The notes under the pieces are model-generated. The model was not told the DNA's origin. It saw only the letters and a program-made list of their open reading frames with translations, and searched no databases. DNA of 64,000 bases from Podospora pseudoanserina (Eukaryota; Ascomycota; Sordariomycetes; Sordariales; Podosporaceae), in contig NC_085920.1 in NCBI RefSeq assembly GCF_035222485.1, positions 1,922,001-1,986,000 of the forward strand, in the 5' to 3' direction. Shown here one piece after another: positions 10,623 to 21,803 of this stretch. Positions within the stretch are counted from its first letter, which is position 1, and every line of letters begins with the position of its first letter. The translations under genes and the position numbers were made by a program.

Positions 10623-11869
10623 TCAGAGAACCGCAGTATATGACGCTGGATTTCGCTGCCACCACAGCTGAGGGGCTTGGTGATTGCAGTGAGGTGGGGC
10701 AATTTCGCTACGGAAAAGAAAGGCTCTTTGGACGTTGAATGATATGTTGGTGATGTGGCTTACAGTATGGTTCACAAAGGGTTCCATGCTCTCCGACTTC
10801 AGGAAGGGCTGGCAATTATTCAACAAAGGCTGGCCGCAATTCAATAAAAGCTGACCGCACTGGAAAGGACAGTTTTCCCACGCTCTGTGGCCGTGTACAT
10901 GGTAGTGGTCTCGATAGAAGTGTGACCTCAACTCTTCCTTCTCTTCATAGATAGTGCCGAATGGACAGGTTACCAACGGGCAAAACAAATACCCAAGTTT
11001 GTCTGTGACACCCTCGCACGCTTCCCAGTGTTGAATTGGCCATTTGGGCGCTTTCCTGGCACAACAAAAATACTCTCGACATGCGGAGGGAGAGGCATGT
11101 AGCCAACCGAATCTTGATCACGTTTCTGCATACGGGATTGTTTGACGCGATCAAGGCGTATATTTGTCTGTATAGATATACCGCGGTGGCGTCGAGGCTT
11201 ATTCGATTCCATATAGTTGGTGGGAATATGTAGTAGTCGAAACGGCGAAGCTTGTCGGTTTCCTTGTGCAAGGACTGGAGTTGCCCCCTCAAGTTCCTTT
11301 CGCCACTGCCAAACTTTGTCATCTGTGCGGGTCGAATATCCTGACGTAGACAGTGATGAATCAGAGCTTATTCCAAGGGGGTCACGATTGGACATACTCT
11401 CTAGCGCTCTTTCTATGCACAAAAGGCGGTATAATATAGCACGACGGATATCATTGTAACTTGCCGGTCTGGCGTCCAAGGAATCAGGCAAGCTTGCCGT
11501 GACTACCTCCTGGTCTACCCATTGCTGCAATCGTTTTCTCCATCTCGGTTCCTAGTCCTGGTCGAATGACCGGTTGATAGCTGGAGGCAAAGCCTCGAGA
11601 GCACTTTTGAGTATCAACGGGTCGTTGCCATAGGGGGGCATGATTGAATGATTAATATAACTTATGGCTGAGGGAGAGTCGCGGTGGATTTTTAGTTCAA
11701 AGTAAACATCCGATGCTGGGTTGACCTGATTTGACCTGAGCTGAGGGAAATTGACGAGAACGTTGGAGAATCGTGGATTCCATTCAAATTCTGTTATCTG
11801 TCGCTTGTGCCGTCCTTCCCTCCCTAAGGTACTTGCGCTTTCCGTTTCCCAAATCCAAACAGCAGGCAA
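10623..11869 (-). pseudogene. Decayed gene with zinc-finger-like C-terminal region, function unknown
   Basis: Coding signal runs on the minus strand from about 11869 to 10623. The first part contains EFEWNPRFSNVLVNFPQL and ends FDQD before an in-frame TAG (11552-11554). The same frame then continues EPRWRKRLQQWVDQEVV for about 180 codons. Between about 11110 and 11000 the signal moves to another frame, reading SACREYFCCARKAPKWPIQ and then FCPLVTCPFGTIYEEKEEL with two histidines (RSHFYRDH). A second Cys/His cluster (NCPFQCGQ...VNHTVSH) follows. The C-x4-C...H-x4-H spacing suggests C2H2-like zinc binding. One in-frame stop and at least one frame change make this a probable pseudogene. No family was recognised. 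Confidence 0.45.
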
Positions 11870-12261
11870 AGACCGGCCAAAGCAGAACAGTGAATGACAA
11901 ATGGGAGCAGCAAAACCCGAGGGTTAGGGCTGAATCCATTCCGGAGGTTGCATCCCTAAATCCGAAAGCCGAACTCAAGCACTACATTGACCCGTCTGTA
12001 ACCTGTTGACTCGGAAAGCAGCAAGCCAGGAGGCCCCTCTCCCCATTCTCATCCCGCCGCCATGTCAGCATCTTACATCTCACCCCCTCCTAGATCATCC
12101 CATTTACGCGTTCACATCCCGGAGTTACCACACACTATTCTCCATCAACAAAAGTTCCAATAAAACACTGCCACGGCATAAATAATCCACTGTCCACAGC
12201 ACACTCACAACCCAACGATTTAACCCCTTCTAGCTACCTACCCAACCCCCCCCCCCCAACC
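11870..12261. other. Upstream region of the SDR gene
   Basis: No gene is seen. A C-run ends 4 bases before the SDR start codon (CCCCCCCCCAACCATG), and CA/CT-rich leader-like sequence precedes it. Confidence 0.45.
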
Positions 12262-13069
12262 ATGTCCCTCACAGGCAAAGTCCTCCTCATAACAGGCGGA
12301 ACGAAAGGCATTGGCCGCGCCACCGTCCACCGCGCAGCCTCCCTCGGCGCCTCCATCGTCTTCTCCTACCTCTCCCCAACAAGCAGCACTACCGCCTCCG
12401 AAATCGTCACCCAATCCGGCGGTCCCTCCCGCCTCCTCGCCATCCAAGCAGACGCCTCCAAATTAGACCATATTGACAAGCTTGTCCACGCTGCCGTGGA
12501 CAAGTTTGGCAAAATCGACATCGTCGTCCCCAACGGTACACATTGGCCCCTTTCCCTGACGAAGCTTCGCGCTGACGGGCTTTTTATTAGCTGGAATAAT
12601 GGGCATGGTCGACCTCGCCCACGCAACAGAAGACTCCTACGACGCTCACTTCAACCTCAACGTCAAGGGCGCGCTTTTCCTGGTGCAAAAGGCTCTGCCT
12701 TACTTCCCACCTGAGGGCGGGAGGGTCATCTTCATCTCGACCGGTCTCAACACGGCGAGTGGGGTAAGTCCGGGCTATCTGATCTATGTCGCGACAAAAG
12801 GGGCCATCGACCAAATGACCCGGGCTCTGTCAAAGGATTTGGCCAAGAGGAATATTACCGTCAATGCTGTTGCACCTGGACCAACAGGGACGGACTTGTT
12901 CTTTGAGGGCAAGTCGGAGCAGATTGTCAATTTTTTGAAGGATCAGAGTCCCTTTGGACGTTTGGGAGAGCCTCAAGAAATCGCCGATGTGATTTTATGG
13001 CTGGCATCAGAAGAAAGCAAGTGGGTGTCGGGACAGATCATCAGGGTGAATGGTGCCAACATGGTGTAA
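12262..13069 (+). CDS. Short-chain dehydrogenase/reductase (classical SDR)
   Basis: Two exons, 12262-12535 and 12591-13069, with a 55-nt intron, give 250 residues, the usual length of a classical SDR. The cofactor loop TGGTKGIG lies at residues 11-18. The PNAG motif spans the intron at about residues 90-93. The catalytic Ser is near residue 141, and Tyr157-x3-Lys161 lies in YVATK, followed by the NAVAPGPTGTD segment. The C-terminus (EEIADVILWLAS-type helix, VSGQIIRVNGANMV) is typical. The protein should be a soluble NAD(P)(H)-dependent oxidoreductase; the substrate is not deducible. It converges on the permease gene that ends at 13144, so the two 3' ends are only about 75 bp apart. Confidence 0.9.
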
Positions 13070-13143
13070 GTCAAGAACATCAGTGGTGTATTGATGGGTG
13101 TGGTAAATGATCTCAGATGTTGCTCTTCCCACCCTTGAGTCAA

Positions 13144-15021
13144 CTAATACGTGAATCGGAATCCCACCTGGCAATATGTTAGCACCGGCTATGCTATTCA
13201 AAACACTTGATACACGTACCGTTTGCTCCAAAACCTTTCCTGTCCTCCTCAGTGAGCGGTTGGCGAGGTAGAAATAGATAGTGAGAAGACCAACGAGCGT
13301 TATCATCAGCAAATGGGATCTACATGTCGTTAGCAATAATTGTACCAAAAAAGGATTGCCAACTTACCCTATAGATACCCAAACTGCGGTGGCGTAGTGT
13401 GGCGCCTCATAATTTTGGACAATGAAGCTACCAGCAATACCACCGGCCCCATTGAACATTGTACATGCCGCAGCAGTAAATACACGCTTCCATTGTCTGC
13501 TGCAATGTTAGCACAAAGGCCCACATCCTTTGCCGGCCGATAGACATACCCAACGACATTGTTAGCTTGATATGCAGTAAGCGCAGCCCAGTTGGCGACG
13601 TAGGCCCCCGTGGCCAAAAAGACGCCAAAGTAGCGAGCCCCTGAATTACCTGCAAACCCAAGCACAGCAAAGCCAGTGATGAGACAAGTGGCGTTGAATG
13701 TGATGACCGGTCCTCGTACCCGAAACCTGTCTGCGTACCAAGACGAGAGCAGCACAGGCACAATGGCGTAGTAATACGGTGGTGCCGAAAGAATGATGGC
13801 CGCGTCAGACGAGTACCCAAGCCCGTTCTGGAGGATGATGGGTACAAAGTATGCCAGGGCAGTTGACACGATATTCTGCATGAAGAACAAGCAGGCAAAT
13901 GCCCAGATCTTCAGGTCTTTGGCGTGCTTGAGAACCTCAACGATGGAGAACTTCTGAGGAATGACATCGCCGCGGTCCTTTTCGATTCTGCTGGCGACGA
14001 TGTCGGCTTCTTCGCGTGTCAGGAAGCGGAAGCTCTTGTCGGAATTCTCAGGGAAATCAACCATCCTGGGTAGCAAAGTCAGTGTTTGTCGACCAAAATG
14101 AAAACAACAAAACAGAACAAAACATACCACCAATAGGTCACAATCCCAATAACACAGGTGCACACCCCCTTTGACCATCAGTCAGCAGCAAATTCAAAGC
14201 ATTGAAGCCAAACACCAAGGCCATAAAACCTCAAAGCAACCCGCAAATCAAAAGGGGGCCAAGAGTAAACAAAGCCCACCCACCTGCACAACAAACATCC
14301 ACCTCCACCCTTCCAACCCCCTACGCCCATCCAACCGATTCAACCCATAATTCACCAAACTCCCCGTCGCCAACACCACCACCTCCCCGCTCTGCATAAA
14401 AGCAAACCTCAACTGCTGCTCCCCCCTTGGATACCACGTGCTAATCAAGTACGCCAACCCAGGAAAGATCCCCGCCATCGCCGCCCCCAATAAAATCCTC
14501 AGCGCAATCATCTGCTGCCACGTCCTCACAAACCCCGTGCACAACGTGATCAACCCAAAGAAAAAAGTGATAACGGAAAACCATATCCTCGGGCCGAGGA
14601 GGCGCACCGCGATGGTGGAGGGGAGTTGGAAGATGATGGACGAGATGGTGAAGATGAAGATGGAGATGGAGAAGCGGTTGCCGACGTCGAGGCCGAGGTC
14701 GGTGAGCATCGAGGTTACGGCTGCCGAGGAGAGGACGCCCGAGTCGAGGAGGTTGAGGGAGCAGAGGAGGCCGGCGATGGTGCAGAGGCGGAGGTCGACT
14801 TTGCGGCGGATGCGCTTGTAGCTTTCATTGTCGTTTTGGGGGCTGCTGGGGTCAGGTGGGTTGTGGGTGGTGTTGAGGGTGGCATCGCCGAGGTTTAGGG
14901 AGACGTTGCTGGCTTCACCGGTGGTGGTCTTTTTGTCCGTCTTGCTGTGGTGACGGTTGGGGGGCGGTGTGGGGGCCCCTGTTGTTCCGGGCGCGTCGAG
15001 TGCGCCGGTCGAGGATGCCAT
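13144..15021 (-). CDS. MFS permease of the allantoate/nicotinate (Dal5/Tna1) anion:cation symporter family
   Basis: Six exons are read on the minus strand: 15021-14284, 14168-14128, 14065-13550, 13499-13368, 13319-13220 and 13167-13144. They give 516 residues in frame, and several introns carry a clear GCTAAC branch point. A hydrophilic N-terminus of about 75 residues precedes the membrane part. The first helices read LRLCTIAGLLCSLNLLDSG, RILLGAAMAGIFPGLAYLIS is a typical MFS helix, and STWYPRGEQQLR and GWRWMFVVQG match family signatures. VDFPENS opens the central loop. The last exon supplies only VGFRFTY and a stop, resembling the conserved FRY/FRF tail of this family. It should be a 12-helix plasma-membrane importer of an organic anion or amide. 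The substrate is unknown. ATG 15021 was chosen because upstream in-frame sequence lacks conserved features. Confidence 0.9.
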
Positions 15022-15697
15022 GGTGCTATGTCGAAAGTGTCGAGATGACTGTGCAGAGTTGGTGTTTTGGATTGGCGAGTCATCAATCTGACAGATTTCC
15101 TGTGCCCGATGTGTAAAACTCCCAGTTGGAAAGTGCTTGGATGAAAATATGCAGGGACGGCGGCAGGGTGGGGCTGTCGGTTGCGACATCGCACGGCGTC
15201 GGGGACAGGGCGGGAGCTTTTCGATCGGCAAATAGCGGCGGATCTTTTCCAATGTCTTACTTTTGACGTGATACCATCGGGCTTTTATTGAAACAACAGC
15301 ATCGGAGGTATCTGTGGGAGGTTGGAATGCACATCGCAGAGTCTTGGATCTGGGGACAAATCCTCGGTAGTGCTTACCTTACTTCAAAAGGCTGCTATTT
15401 TGACGAGGTGAAGATGTCGGTTTATGATCATGCCTTGTATGGGAGGAGGCCGGTCAGCGTGGATCAGTTGACATCAGATATAAGGTCTTGAAGGTAACTG
15501 AGCATATTCATTGAGAAATGCTGCTCAAGAGTGAATTCACGATGTCTCGGTTCATATATACGTTCATATATGTCGCTACATAAGGCAAGGAGGTATCTTA
15601 TACAAATAATGCCCACGAGCTGATATGCCTTAAATAATCCAACAAATGACGACAGAAACAAGATAACCTCCTTTCACCCACAATACACACCGATTCT
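15022..15697. other. Intergenic, no gene seen
   Basis: Promoter side of the permease gene and 3' flank of the next minus-strand gene. Nothing recognisable apart from AT-rich sequence at 15480-15660. Confidence 0.45.
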
Positions 15698-16510
15698 TCA
15701 GTGTCCTAACCCAGCCATGACACGAAGGTAAGAAATATGAGGTGTGTTTGTCGTATCAAGACCACTATGATGCTCGGTCTTGACGCTCAGGCTGATGGGC
15801 TGTTGGTGAAGGCTGATGGGCTGTTGGTGAAGGCCGTTGGGGGCGGGAAAGCCTGGAGTTGGTCCGAAGTACTGGTGTCGGAATGGTGTCGGAGTGGTTC
15901 GCCCACAGTCACAAGCTGCGGTGTGTTCACGGAGATTCTGCCGGTCGCCATGAACTGATCCGCGTATATCGTCCACTTGATTGTTGTCCCTGGGGTGGGC
16001 ACTTTGGCCACTAGCATGGCGAGTTTTGCGCTTCTTGGACGGTGAGACGATCACACTACCAGACTCGCTGTGATTGTACGCAACTGAGGCAACCGATCCC
16101 TCGTGGTCATTAGCCATCGCTGACATGTTTGCCGATTGTGCTCGTGGAAAGCTGGTGAGGGTGGGTTCAGATTGTCCCGCAACCTGGCACCAATTTCCGA
16201 AGGAACTCGTTTGCTGTGTGTTGTGGTGTTGTGGCATGGGGGCTGCCGCAATTCGTAATCCTTGGTGAAATGTCCCCGTTGGGTTCCAAGTGTTGCCAGC
16301 ATTCGGTTCGTCGGGTGGCGGAAGGGCAGTAATTCGTCGTTCCAAGGAAGTGCGCACACTTTGAAGTGTGCTATCGATACGTCCATCGTCCTCGGTTGCG
16401 GCGTCTTGGAGGTAGCAACTTCGGTCATACCATTGGTCCTCGGTGATGGTGACGAACCAGTTGAGGTCCTGTCTGTTCAATTGATTCATCCAGAGACCAG
16501 TTTTAGCCAT
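15698..16510 (-). CDS. Hypothetical, probably nuclear protein with low-complexity C-terminus
   Basis: A 270-codon open frame from ATG 16510. The frame is also open about 40 codons further up (TKFWELMAKTGL) without a Met, so the true N-terminus may be an upstream exon. An ATG at 16646 starts a short frame MTDEDFQMGG in another register. The protein has a Trp-rich N-terminal segment (LNRQDLNWFVTITEDQWYD). A basic cluster, SPSKKRKTRH, looks like a nuclear localisation signal, and the C-terminal part is Pro/Gln/His-rich with a short tandem repeat. No DNA-binding domain is visible. It lies beside the permease gene and could be a regulator, but that is speculation. Decay cannot be ruled out. Confidence 0.4.
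   Translation of the reverse strand: MAKTGLWMNQLNRQDLNWFVTITEDQWYDRSCYLQDAATEDDGRIDSTLQSVRTSLERRITALPPPDEPNAGNTWNPTGTFHQGLRIAAAPMPQHHNTQQTSSFGNWCQVAGQSEPTLTSFPRAQSANMSAMANDHEGSVASVAYNHSESGSVIVSPSKKRKTRHASGQSAHPRDNNQVDDIRGSVHGDRQNLREHTAACDCGRTTPTPFRHQYFGPTPGFPAPNGLHQQPISLHQQPISLSVKTEHHSGLDTTNTPHISYLRVMAGLGH
15791..15832 (-). repeat. Perfect 2 x 21-bp tandem repeat inside the open frame
   Basis: The 21-mer GCTGATGGGCTGTTGGTGAAG occurs twice head to tail (15791-15811 and 15812-15832). On the coding minus strand it encodes a duplicated seven-residue unit, LHQQPIS, so the frame is kept. Confidence 0.85.
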
Positions 16511-16990
16511 AAGCTCCCAGAATTTGGTTCCAGTCGTGACGTTTTGCTGCTCGGCATCCGATTCTTGCTCAGAGTGGATGTCTTGAGTCTCGATTTGGTG
16601 AGTAGTTGATCTCAGAGCCGCCCATCTGGAAGTCTTCGTCCGTCATGTTGTTGACTAGAGTATGAAGCCCTTGGATTGATAGTGAATCAATAATGATGCA
16701 GAAAACCTTGGTGATTCGACAGACAATGGCAAACTCCGAAGGGATATGAGATCAAGGCGTAAGTAGTGTGAAGGTGGATGAATGTGTAATGGAAGCTGAC
16801 TGAGAACGACATGGCATGAGTTTATGTGCCCAACGAAAGCAGGCTACCCAGGTGATTCATTCGAGTTGCTCGGTAACCGATTTAACAAAGCAAGCAAGTG
16901 TGCTAAAATTTTAGAGCCTGGCATACAGAACAGCAGTGATAGACACATAAACAAACAAAATAAGCAACTCTATTGATCAAATTTTGGTGC

Positions 16991-18174
16991 CTAATAATAT
17001 GGAATGCGAAAGCCTAGTGCCACGTAGGGTAAATTACTGTTTCGCTGGTTCCACTTTTTAAATTCAGAGTGCATCGCAACACAAGCTACGCATGTTATAC
17101 CATCCTGAATCTTGGAATTGATCTCCAAAACTTGAGATAGTATCTGGTGCAAGATAGAGTTCAAAGATGGATTTTTATTAACCTCGCCTCCAATCGCCTT
17201 GGAAATTCCGCGTTTTTTTGTTCTCCGTGCCTGTGTCTCTTCACCACCATCCCACAAGTTGTAGCTGCTTGAGAGCACTGGCTCGTCTTGGTGTGTTGGA
17301 TCGATCCCATTGTCCACCTCGGGTTTGAGAATTGAGGTGCTGCCCACGGGATCTGGGTAGTGCATTGGTATATCATTCTGGTTCTCATCAATTGAGCCAA
17401 AATTGAAGTCAAAAATGCTGTCCAACTCATCGCGTTGATTGGGAAGAGATTAGTCGACAGTGGTTGACGATGTCACTTCCAGATCAAAGGTCGGGCAATT
17501 AGCGTTGGTGTCTGAACGGAGAAGTTGCTCAAATCTTTCCGGCACCTTCTCTTCCAAAATCTTGACCATGAGATCCTCTATTCTCGCGATTGAACTCGGC
17601 GGGAGGGTGGCTTCACATCCAATCGAGCGGCTTTGCCGATCATGATGTTAACAAGACAGGGCCATTGAACCGAGATCTCAGAATTCGTGTTCGTGAAGAG
17701 TTGAAATTTGACCTACTGCTGTGATGATAATTTGGGTCCAGGAATGAGTTGTGGGCTCTGAGGCAGTGGAAAGCGCCACGTTGTATCATGGATTTATAAT
17801 ACTTGCGACAGAACGTGGGCTCTTCAAGCCTGCTCTTTGAGATGGTCATTCTTTATGTAGCCATTTCCTACGTTACTTGACATGAAGCTGTCACTGAGAA
17901 GTAAACAAAAAGGGACGTTGACAACATGATCCTTTCATAGGATTGTGGAAACAAAGGGCAATTTGCAAAGAATTATATGATGACCACTTACTCAGGCATG
18001 TTTTTTGAGCTCTGCATCGCATGAAATCTCATACATTGCAAACATCAACTGTTTCCCACGATCCAAGAGGAACCTGTGAGGGTTAGGGATCTTGTTCCAC
18101 GACGTTGATGCCAAGCCAAGCCACCTCAGCCCTAAAATCTGGGGTACAGCCCCGATAATGCCGATTGGCTGCAC
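16991..18174 (-). pseudogene. Relic of an unknown fungal gene with in-frame stop codons
   Basis: Three coding-like pieces lie in order on the minus strand. The first (18174-17992) reads MQPIGIIGAVPQILGLRWLG and ends KKHA before a TGA directly ahead of a donor-like GTAAGT. The second (about 17640-17450) reads IARIEDLMVKILEEKVPERF and ends TTVD at an in-frame TAA (17450-17452). The third continues in the same frame with SLPNQRDELDSIFDFNFGSI and runs to 16991; it is acidic and contains an RRTKKRG basic patch. The MxPIGIIGAVPQILGL start resembles the N-terminus of fungal NACHT/ankyrin-type or similar signalling proteins, but the resemblance is weak. Two stops and AT-rich sequence suggest a decayed gene. 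Confidence 0.4.
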
Positions 18175-18411
18175 CGGTCGCTGCTTTGCTGATGATGGGA
18201 CTCTGCATGTTCTGATGCGCCGCTGTCCAACAGATCAACCGCCTGTCTCAGACACCGACGTTTCCGAGAATAGTAATCCTCCATTATACATCTCGACCTC
18301 CAAAGCCACGTCTTCAACACTCTGTCCCCCAGATCTTTGCTTCCGCACACGCGCGCAAGCAAAACCCCTGCCCAGCAGACACGCGCGCCAACCAACAACC
18401 AGGCGCAAACA

Positions 18412-19989
18412 ATGAAGCAACCAACATCCCCCATCACCCTCCCACCACAACCTGACCCAGCCGTCCAAGAAACCTCCTTCGAGCCCGATTCCAGTCCGAT
18501 GCTTTCCCCCCATCTAAACGATGAAGAAAGCGCCCCAAATTATGGCTCCGTCCCACGCGCGTCTCCAACATCCACGCCTCCACCAGCACCAGCCCGCGCG
18601 TTGGCCCCTGATCTCCTAAGAGGTCTGCTAATGGCCTTCATGGCCCTCGATCACACCTCCCTCATGCTGCGCTCCTGGCCCCACGCTACCGCGATCGACG
18701 GCGAGAACGATTCAGCCCCTGTCCACGAATGGAACCGTCCTGCCGCATACGTCATCAGAACGCTCACACATCTCTGCGCACCGGGGTTCACATTCTTGCT
18801 GGGGATGGGGGTGGTTTATTTCGGGAGATCGCGAACTTCTCGTCCGCCAGATAAGAGATGGACGACGGGGCAGTTGGCGTGGCACTTCTTTGTCAGGGCG
18901 TTGGTGCTGACGGCGATATCAACTATAATGGGGCTGGCGGTCTCGGGCGGGAAGGTGTGGTTTCTCAACATGGTGTTGTTTAGTCTGGCGGTGGATTACC
19001 TTCTCGCTGGGTTAACGTGGATGGCTGTGGCCAAGACGGAAAGATTACTCGCGTTTGCGTTGCTGAAGGTCCTGCCGTTGAGGAAGAAGGATGATGTGAC
19101 TGAGCCGTTGCTTCCTGGGCCTCAGCCGAGGTTGCATGGTGAGGAGGAGATGGCGCCTGATGTGGAGATTATCAGGGCGGCAGATATTTCGTGGCATATT
19201 CATAATGTGTTCCTGGCTATTGGGGCAGCGGTGACGATCTGGTGGAATATCTGGCTCAGCCCTACCGGAGGGAGGTGCGGTGTCGATCCTACACCGAGGC
19301 TGCCGGGGAGCGATTGGATCAAGATTTGGTTCTACCCTATCATGGACGAAAGAGTCAAGTCTGGGTTTCCGCCTCTAGCATGGATGTCGTTCGCGGTTCT
19401 GGGATTACTCTATGGGAGGATCATCCTGGCGCGGGCGTGGAGTTCAAAGGCTATTACGTTGGGCAATGCTCTTGCCAGTCTAGGCTTTACTCTGGTGTTT
19501 GTCTTCGCCAGGATCTTTCACGTCGGAAACCTGTCTGAGGGGTGCTTGAGCATGGCGGAGCACCAACAAGGAGGGGACCAGTATCTTGCCTCGGTCAAGT
19601 CCTTCTTTTACCTGACCAAGTATCCCCCTGATGTAGCCTTTTGGGCTTTTACCATGGCAGGTAACCACCTTTTGTTGGCGCTTTTTGGCGCTCTTCCTCC
19701 ATTGTTTGCGAGCAAGGTTTTCCATGTCCTGCTGGTCTATGGAACATCGGCGCTGTTTTTCTACATTGTCCACATCTTGATGCTCGGGGCTCTATCGCTC
19801 CCTGTCATTGCGCTCATTGGCAGGGAGGTCAGCGATCCTTTCACCAAGCAACCTGTTCGGGGAGTTGATCAGTTGTGGGGCTTCTTTTTCAGTTGGGGGA
19901 TGCTGCTGGCGATACTGTATCCTCTCTGCAGGTGGTATGGAGGATTCAAGAAGGCGAAGGGGCCTGATTCGATATGGAGGTTCTTCTAG
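18412..19989 (+). CDS. HGSNAT/DUF1624-like multispanning membrane acyltransferase
   Basis: A single exon of 525 residues. The N-terminal 65 residues are Pro/Ser-rich. ALAPDLLRGLLMAFMALDHT then opens the catalytic-type membrane domain: the R-G-x(5)-MALDH pattern is typical of the DUF1624/heparan-alpha-glucosaminide N-acetyltransferase family, which uses the His to transfer acetyl groups across membranes. LCAPGFTFLLGMGVVYF and about ten further hydrophobic segments follow, ending GGFKKAKGPDSIWRFF. The start was set at ATG 18412; the frame is open further upstream but without an ATG. In fungi the acceptor substrate of these proteins is unknown. The gene is intact and separated from the relics on either side. 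Confidence 0.8.
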   Translation: MKQPTSPITLPPQPDPAVQETSFEPDSSPMLSPHLNDEESAPNYGSVPRASPTSTPPPAPARALAPDLLRGLLMAFMALDHTSLMLRSWPHATAIDGENDSAPVHEWNRPAAYVIRTLTHLCAPGFTFLLGMGVVYFGRSRTSRPPDKRWTTGQLAWHFFVRALVLTAISTIMGLAVSGGKVWFLNMVLFSLAVDYLLAGLTWMAVAKTERLLAFALLKVLPLRKKDDVTEPLLPGPQPRLHGEEEMAPDVEIIRAADISWHIHNVFLAIGAAVTIWWNIWLSPTGGRCGVDPTPRLPGSDWIKIWFYPIMDERVKSGFPPLAWMSFAVLGLLYGRIILARAWSSKAITLGNALASLGFTLVFVFARIFHVGNLSEGCLSMAEHQQGGDQYLASVKSFFYLTKYPPDVAFWAFTMAGNHLLLALFGALPPLFASKVFHVLLVYGTSALFFYIVHILMLGALSLPVIALIGREVSDPFTKQPVRGVDQLWGFFFSWGMLLAILYPLCRWYGGFKKAKGPDSIWRFF

Positions 19990-20266
19990 AGGTCTGCGTT
20001 GACGGCACCGGGACTTGGATAGATGGATAGATTGAGGCATCCGAGTATATTACAACTACATAAATAACCGCTGTATAATGTTTGGGTCCTCAATACTGTC
20101 TGCTCCGATCCTGGGTCTGTACCTGACCCCTTCCATGTAGGTGCATGTCGACAAAGCACAACATCACGTCATACTATTTTGCAACGCCATGCATCCAAGG
20201 CTCTCATGCTGCGTAGGTATTATTATAGACGTCCCTCGGTCTCATCCCAGATGTGGCTGCTTGAGC

Positions 20267-21209
20267 TCAATCATACGGTCCTCCCATACCGAGCAAATGC
20301 GGCTCAGCTTCTTCCCGCGCTGAGCGTTCTGACTCGAGCGCTTGACGAAGATACTGCAACTCTTCGGAGAGACGAACAATCTCGAGCGCCGCGGCCTCCA
20401 TAGTGCTGCGGTGGGCGTCTCCGCTGGGGCTAGGAGGGGCTCGGCCACTGTTGCTTTGGCGTTCCTGCCGCTGGCTATTTGCCGAAGTCTGGCCTTGGCT
20501 ACCCACAAGTTGAGGATGATGGGGATAACTAAGATTGTGAGAAGCCAAGCGAGGTTGTTCTATCGGCTGGTAGAAAATATTAGGCCATATACTTTTCAAG
20601 ATGGAAACAACGGTTACCTACAGATATGAACGCTTCGCCGGTCCTCATTTTCATAGCCTGCCACGAGCCCACATGGATCGCTAAATCGTGGAGACGGGTC
20701 ACAATACACTGTGGCACCTCGCCTCTGGTAGCAACACTGAGCCCCTATATGATTGTCAGAAATCATCTGACTTCATAAAGGATAATGTAGGCCGTCAACC
20801 CCCCTCCCTACCTGATCGATCCCGTTCAAGGAAGGGTAAATCGATACAAACCAAAGTTCAGCAGGAGCTCGATTCGATGTTTGGAATTCTTGGGCGTTTG
20901 GGTCGATAATTCCTGGTGATGTGAAAGGCGGTTAGTGCCTAAGGCTAGGTAGCATAAGGTAGTTATATTTCCCCCCCGAGGCTCGTAGATATATGTAAGT
21001 AGGTACTAGGCAGTACCAGCACTGTTACAAGCGTAGTAACGGCGACAACGGAAAGGTTCGAGGCTGGTCAACAAGAGAGTTGAAGGATCGATTAGTTGTG
21101 ACATACTAATATTCAGAGCGCTGGGCATGAATCCAGTTTCCAACATTCGTTCAATATGCGCCTCTACTTGAGCGCCTGCAGCCGCGCCCGAACTGGTGTT
21201 GTTGTTCAT
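20267..21209 (-). CDS. Four-exon gene of unknown function with C-terminal coiled coil
   Basis: Exons are read at 21209-21017, 20912-20812, 20744-20622 and 20566-20267, all with GT...AG borders and joins that keep frame, giving 238 residues. The N-terminus MNNNTSSGAAAGAQVEAHIE is followed by a helical segment. Exons 2 and 3 encode a compact-looking region (APAELWFVSIYPSLNGIDQ, CIVTRLHDLAIHVGSWQAM). Exon 4 is Gln/Ser/Pro-rich and ends in a charged heptad-like helix (ALEIVRLSEELQYLRQALES). No family was recognised. That three introns independently restore one open frame is good evidence that the gene is real. No signal peptide or membrane segment is seen. Confidence 0.6.
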
Positions 21210-21803
21210 TCTTGGCGTTTGTGAACGCCCTTGGGAGCAAGCACGCACGAAGAACACAAGGTAAAAATGGTGTATACACGCGTTGTACGTGCGCCTGGGA
21301 GAGGCCCTGGACAGCGAAAGTCGAAGATTACGGGCAGGGTGATAAGGAGCGCAGGAGAGAAGATTGAGAGACGAGAATTCAAGGTCAGTAGGACTTTTCA
21401 AATGTGTGACTTGACGGTGGCTTGGAAAGGTTCGAGGCTACCTCTTTTGCAGTCCTTATCTCATGGCTTTATTTGCGAGATCTGCGTGATTACATACATG
21501 TGAGTGGATCTGTCTGCCACCATTGAGGGAGTTACCGCGGTGCGTATCCCTCAGCAGGCAGTCAAGGTTTGAATCAAGCTTTTCGTGTCTCACCGTGGCC
21601 CATTTGCGGACAGGGCACGTTGTTGCATTTTGTTTTGAGCCTCAACAGCCTATCACGCCTTTTCCAAACGACCGAACAAATTTTCCTGTGGTTGGCAAGA
21701 CGCGTATGCCTATTCGCGCCGTTTAAAGTTTGTAAAAGAGCTACAAAGATAACGCTATCAGAAAGTTATACCAATCCAAATTCAACCACATCCCTCCCCC
21801 ATC
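21210..21803. other. Intergenic, no gene seen
   Basis: Upstream of the four-exon gene and downstream of the decayed HET gene. No recognisable feature. Confidence 0.4.
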
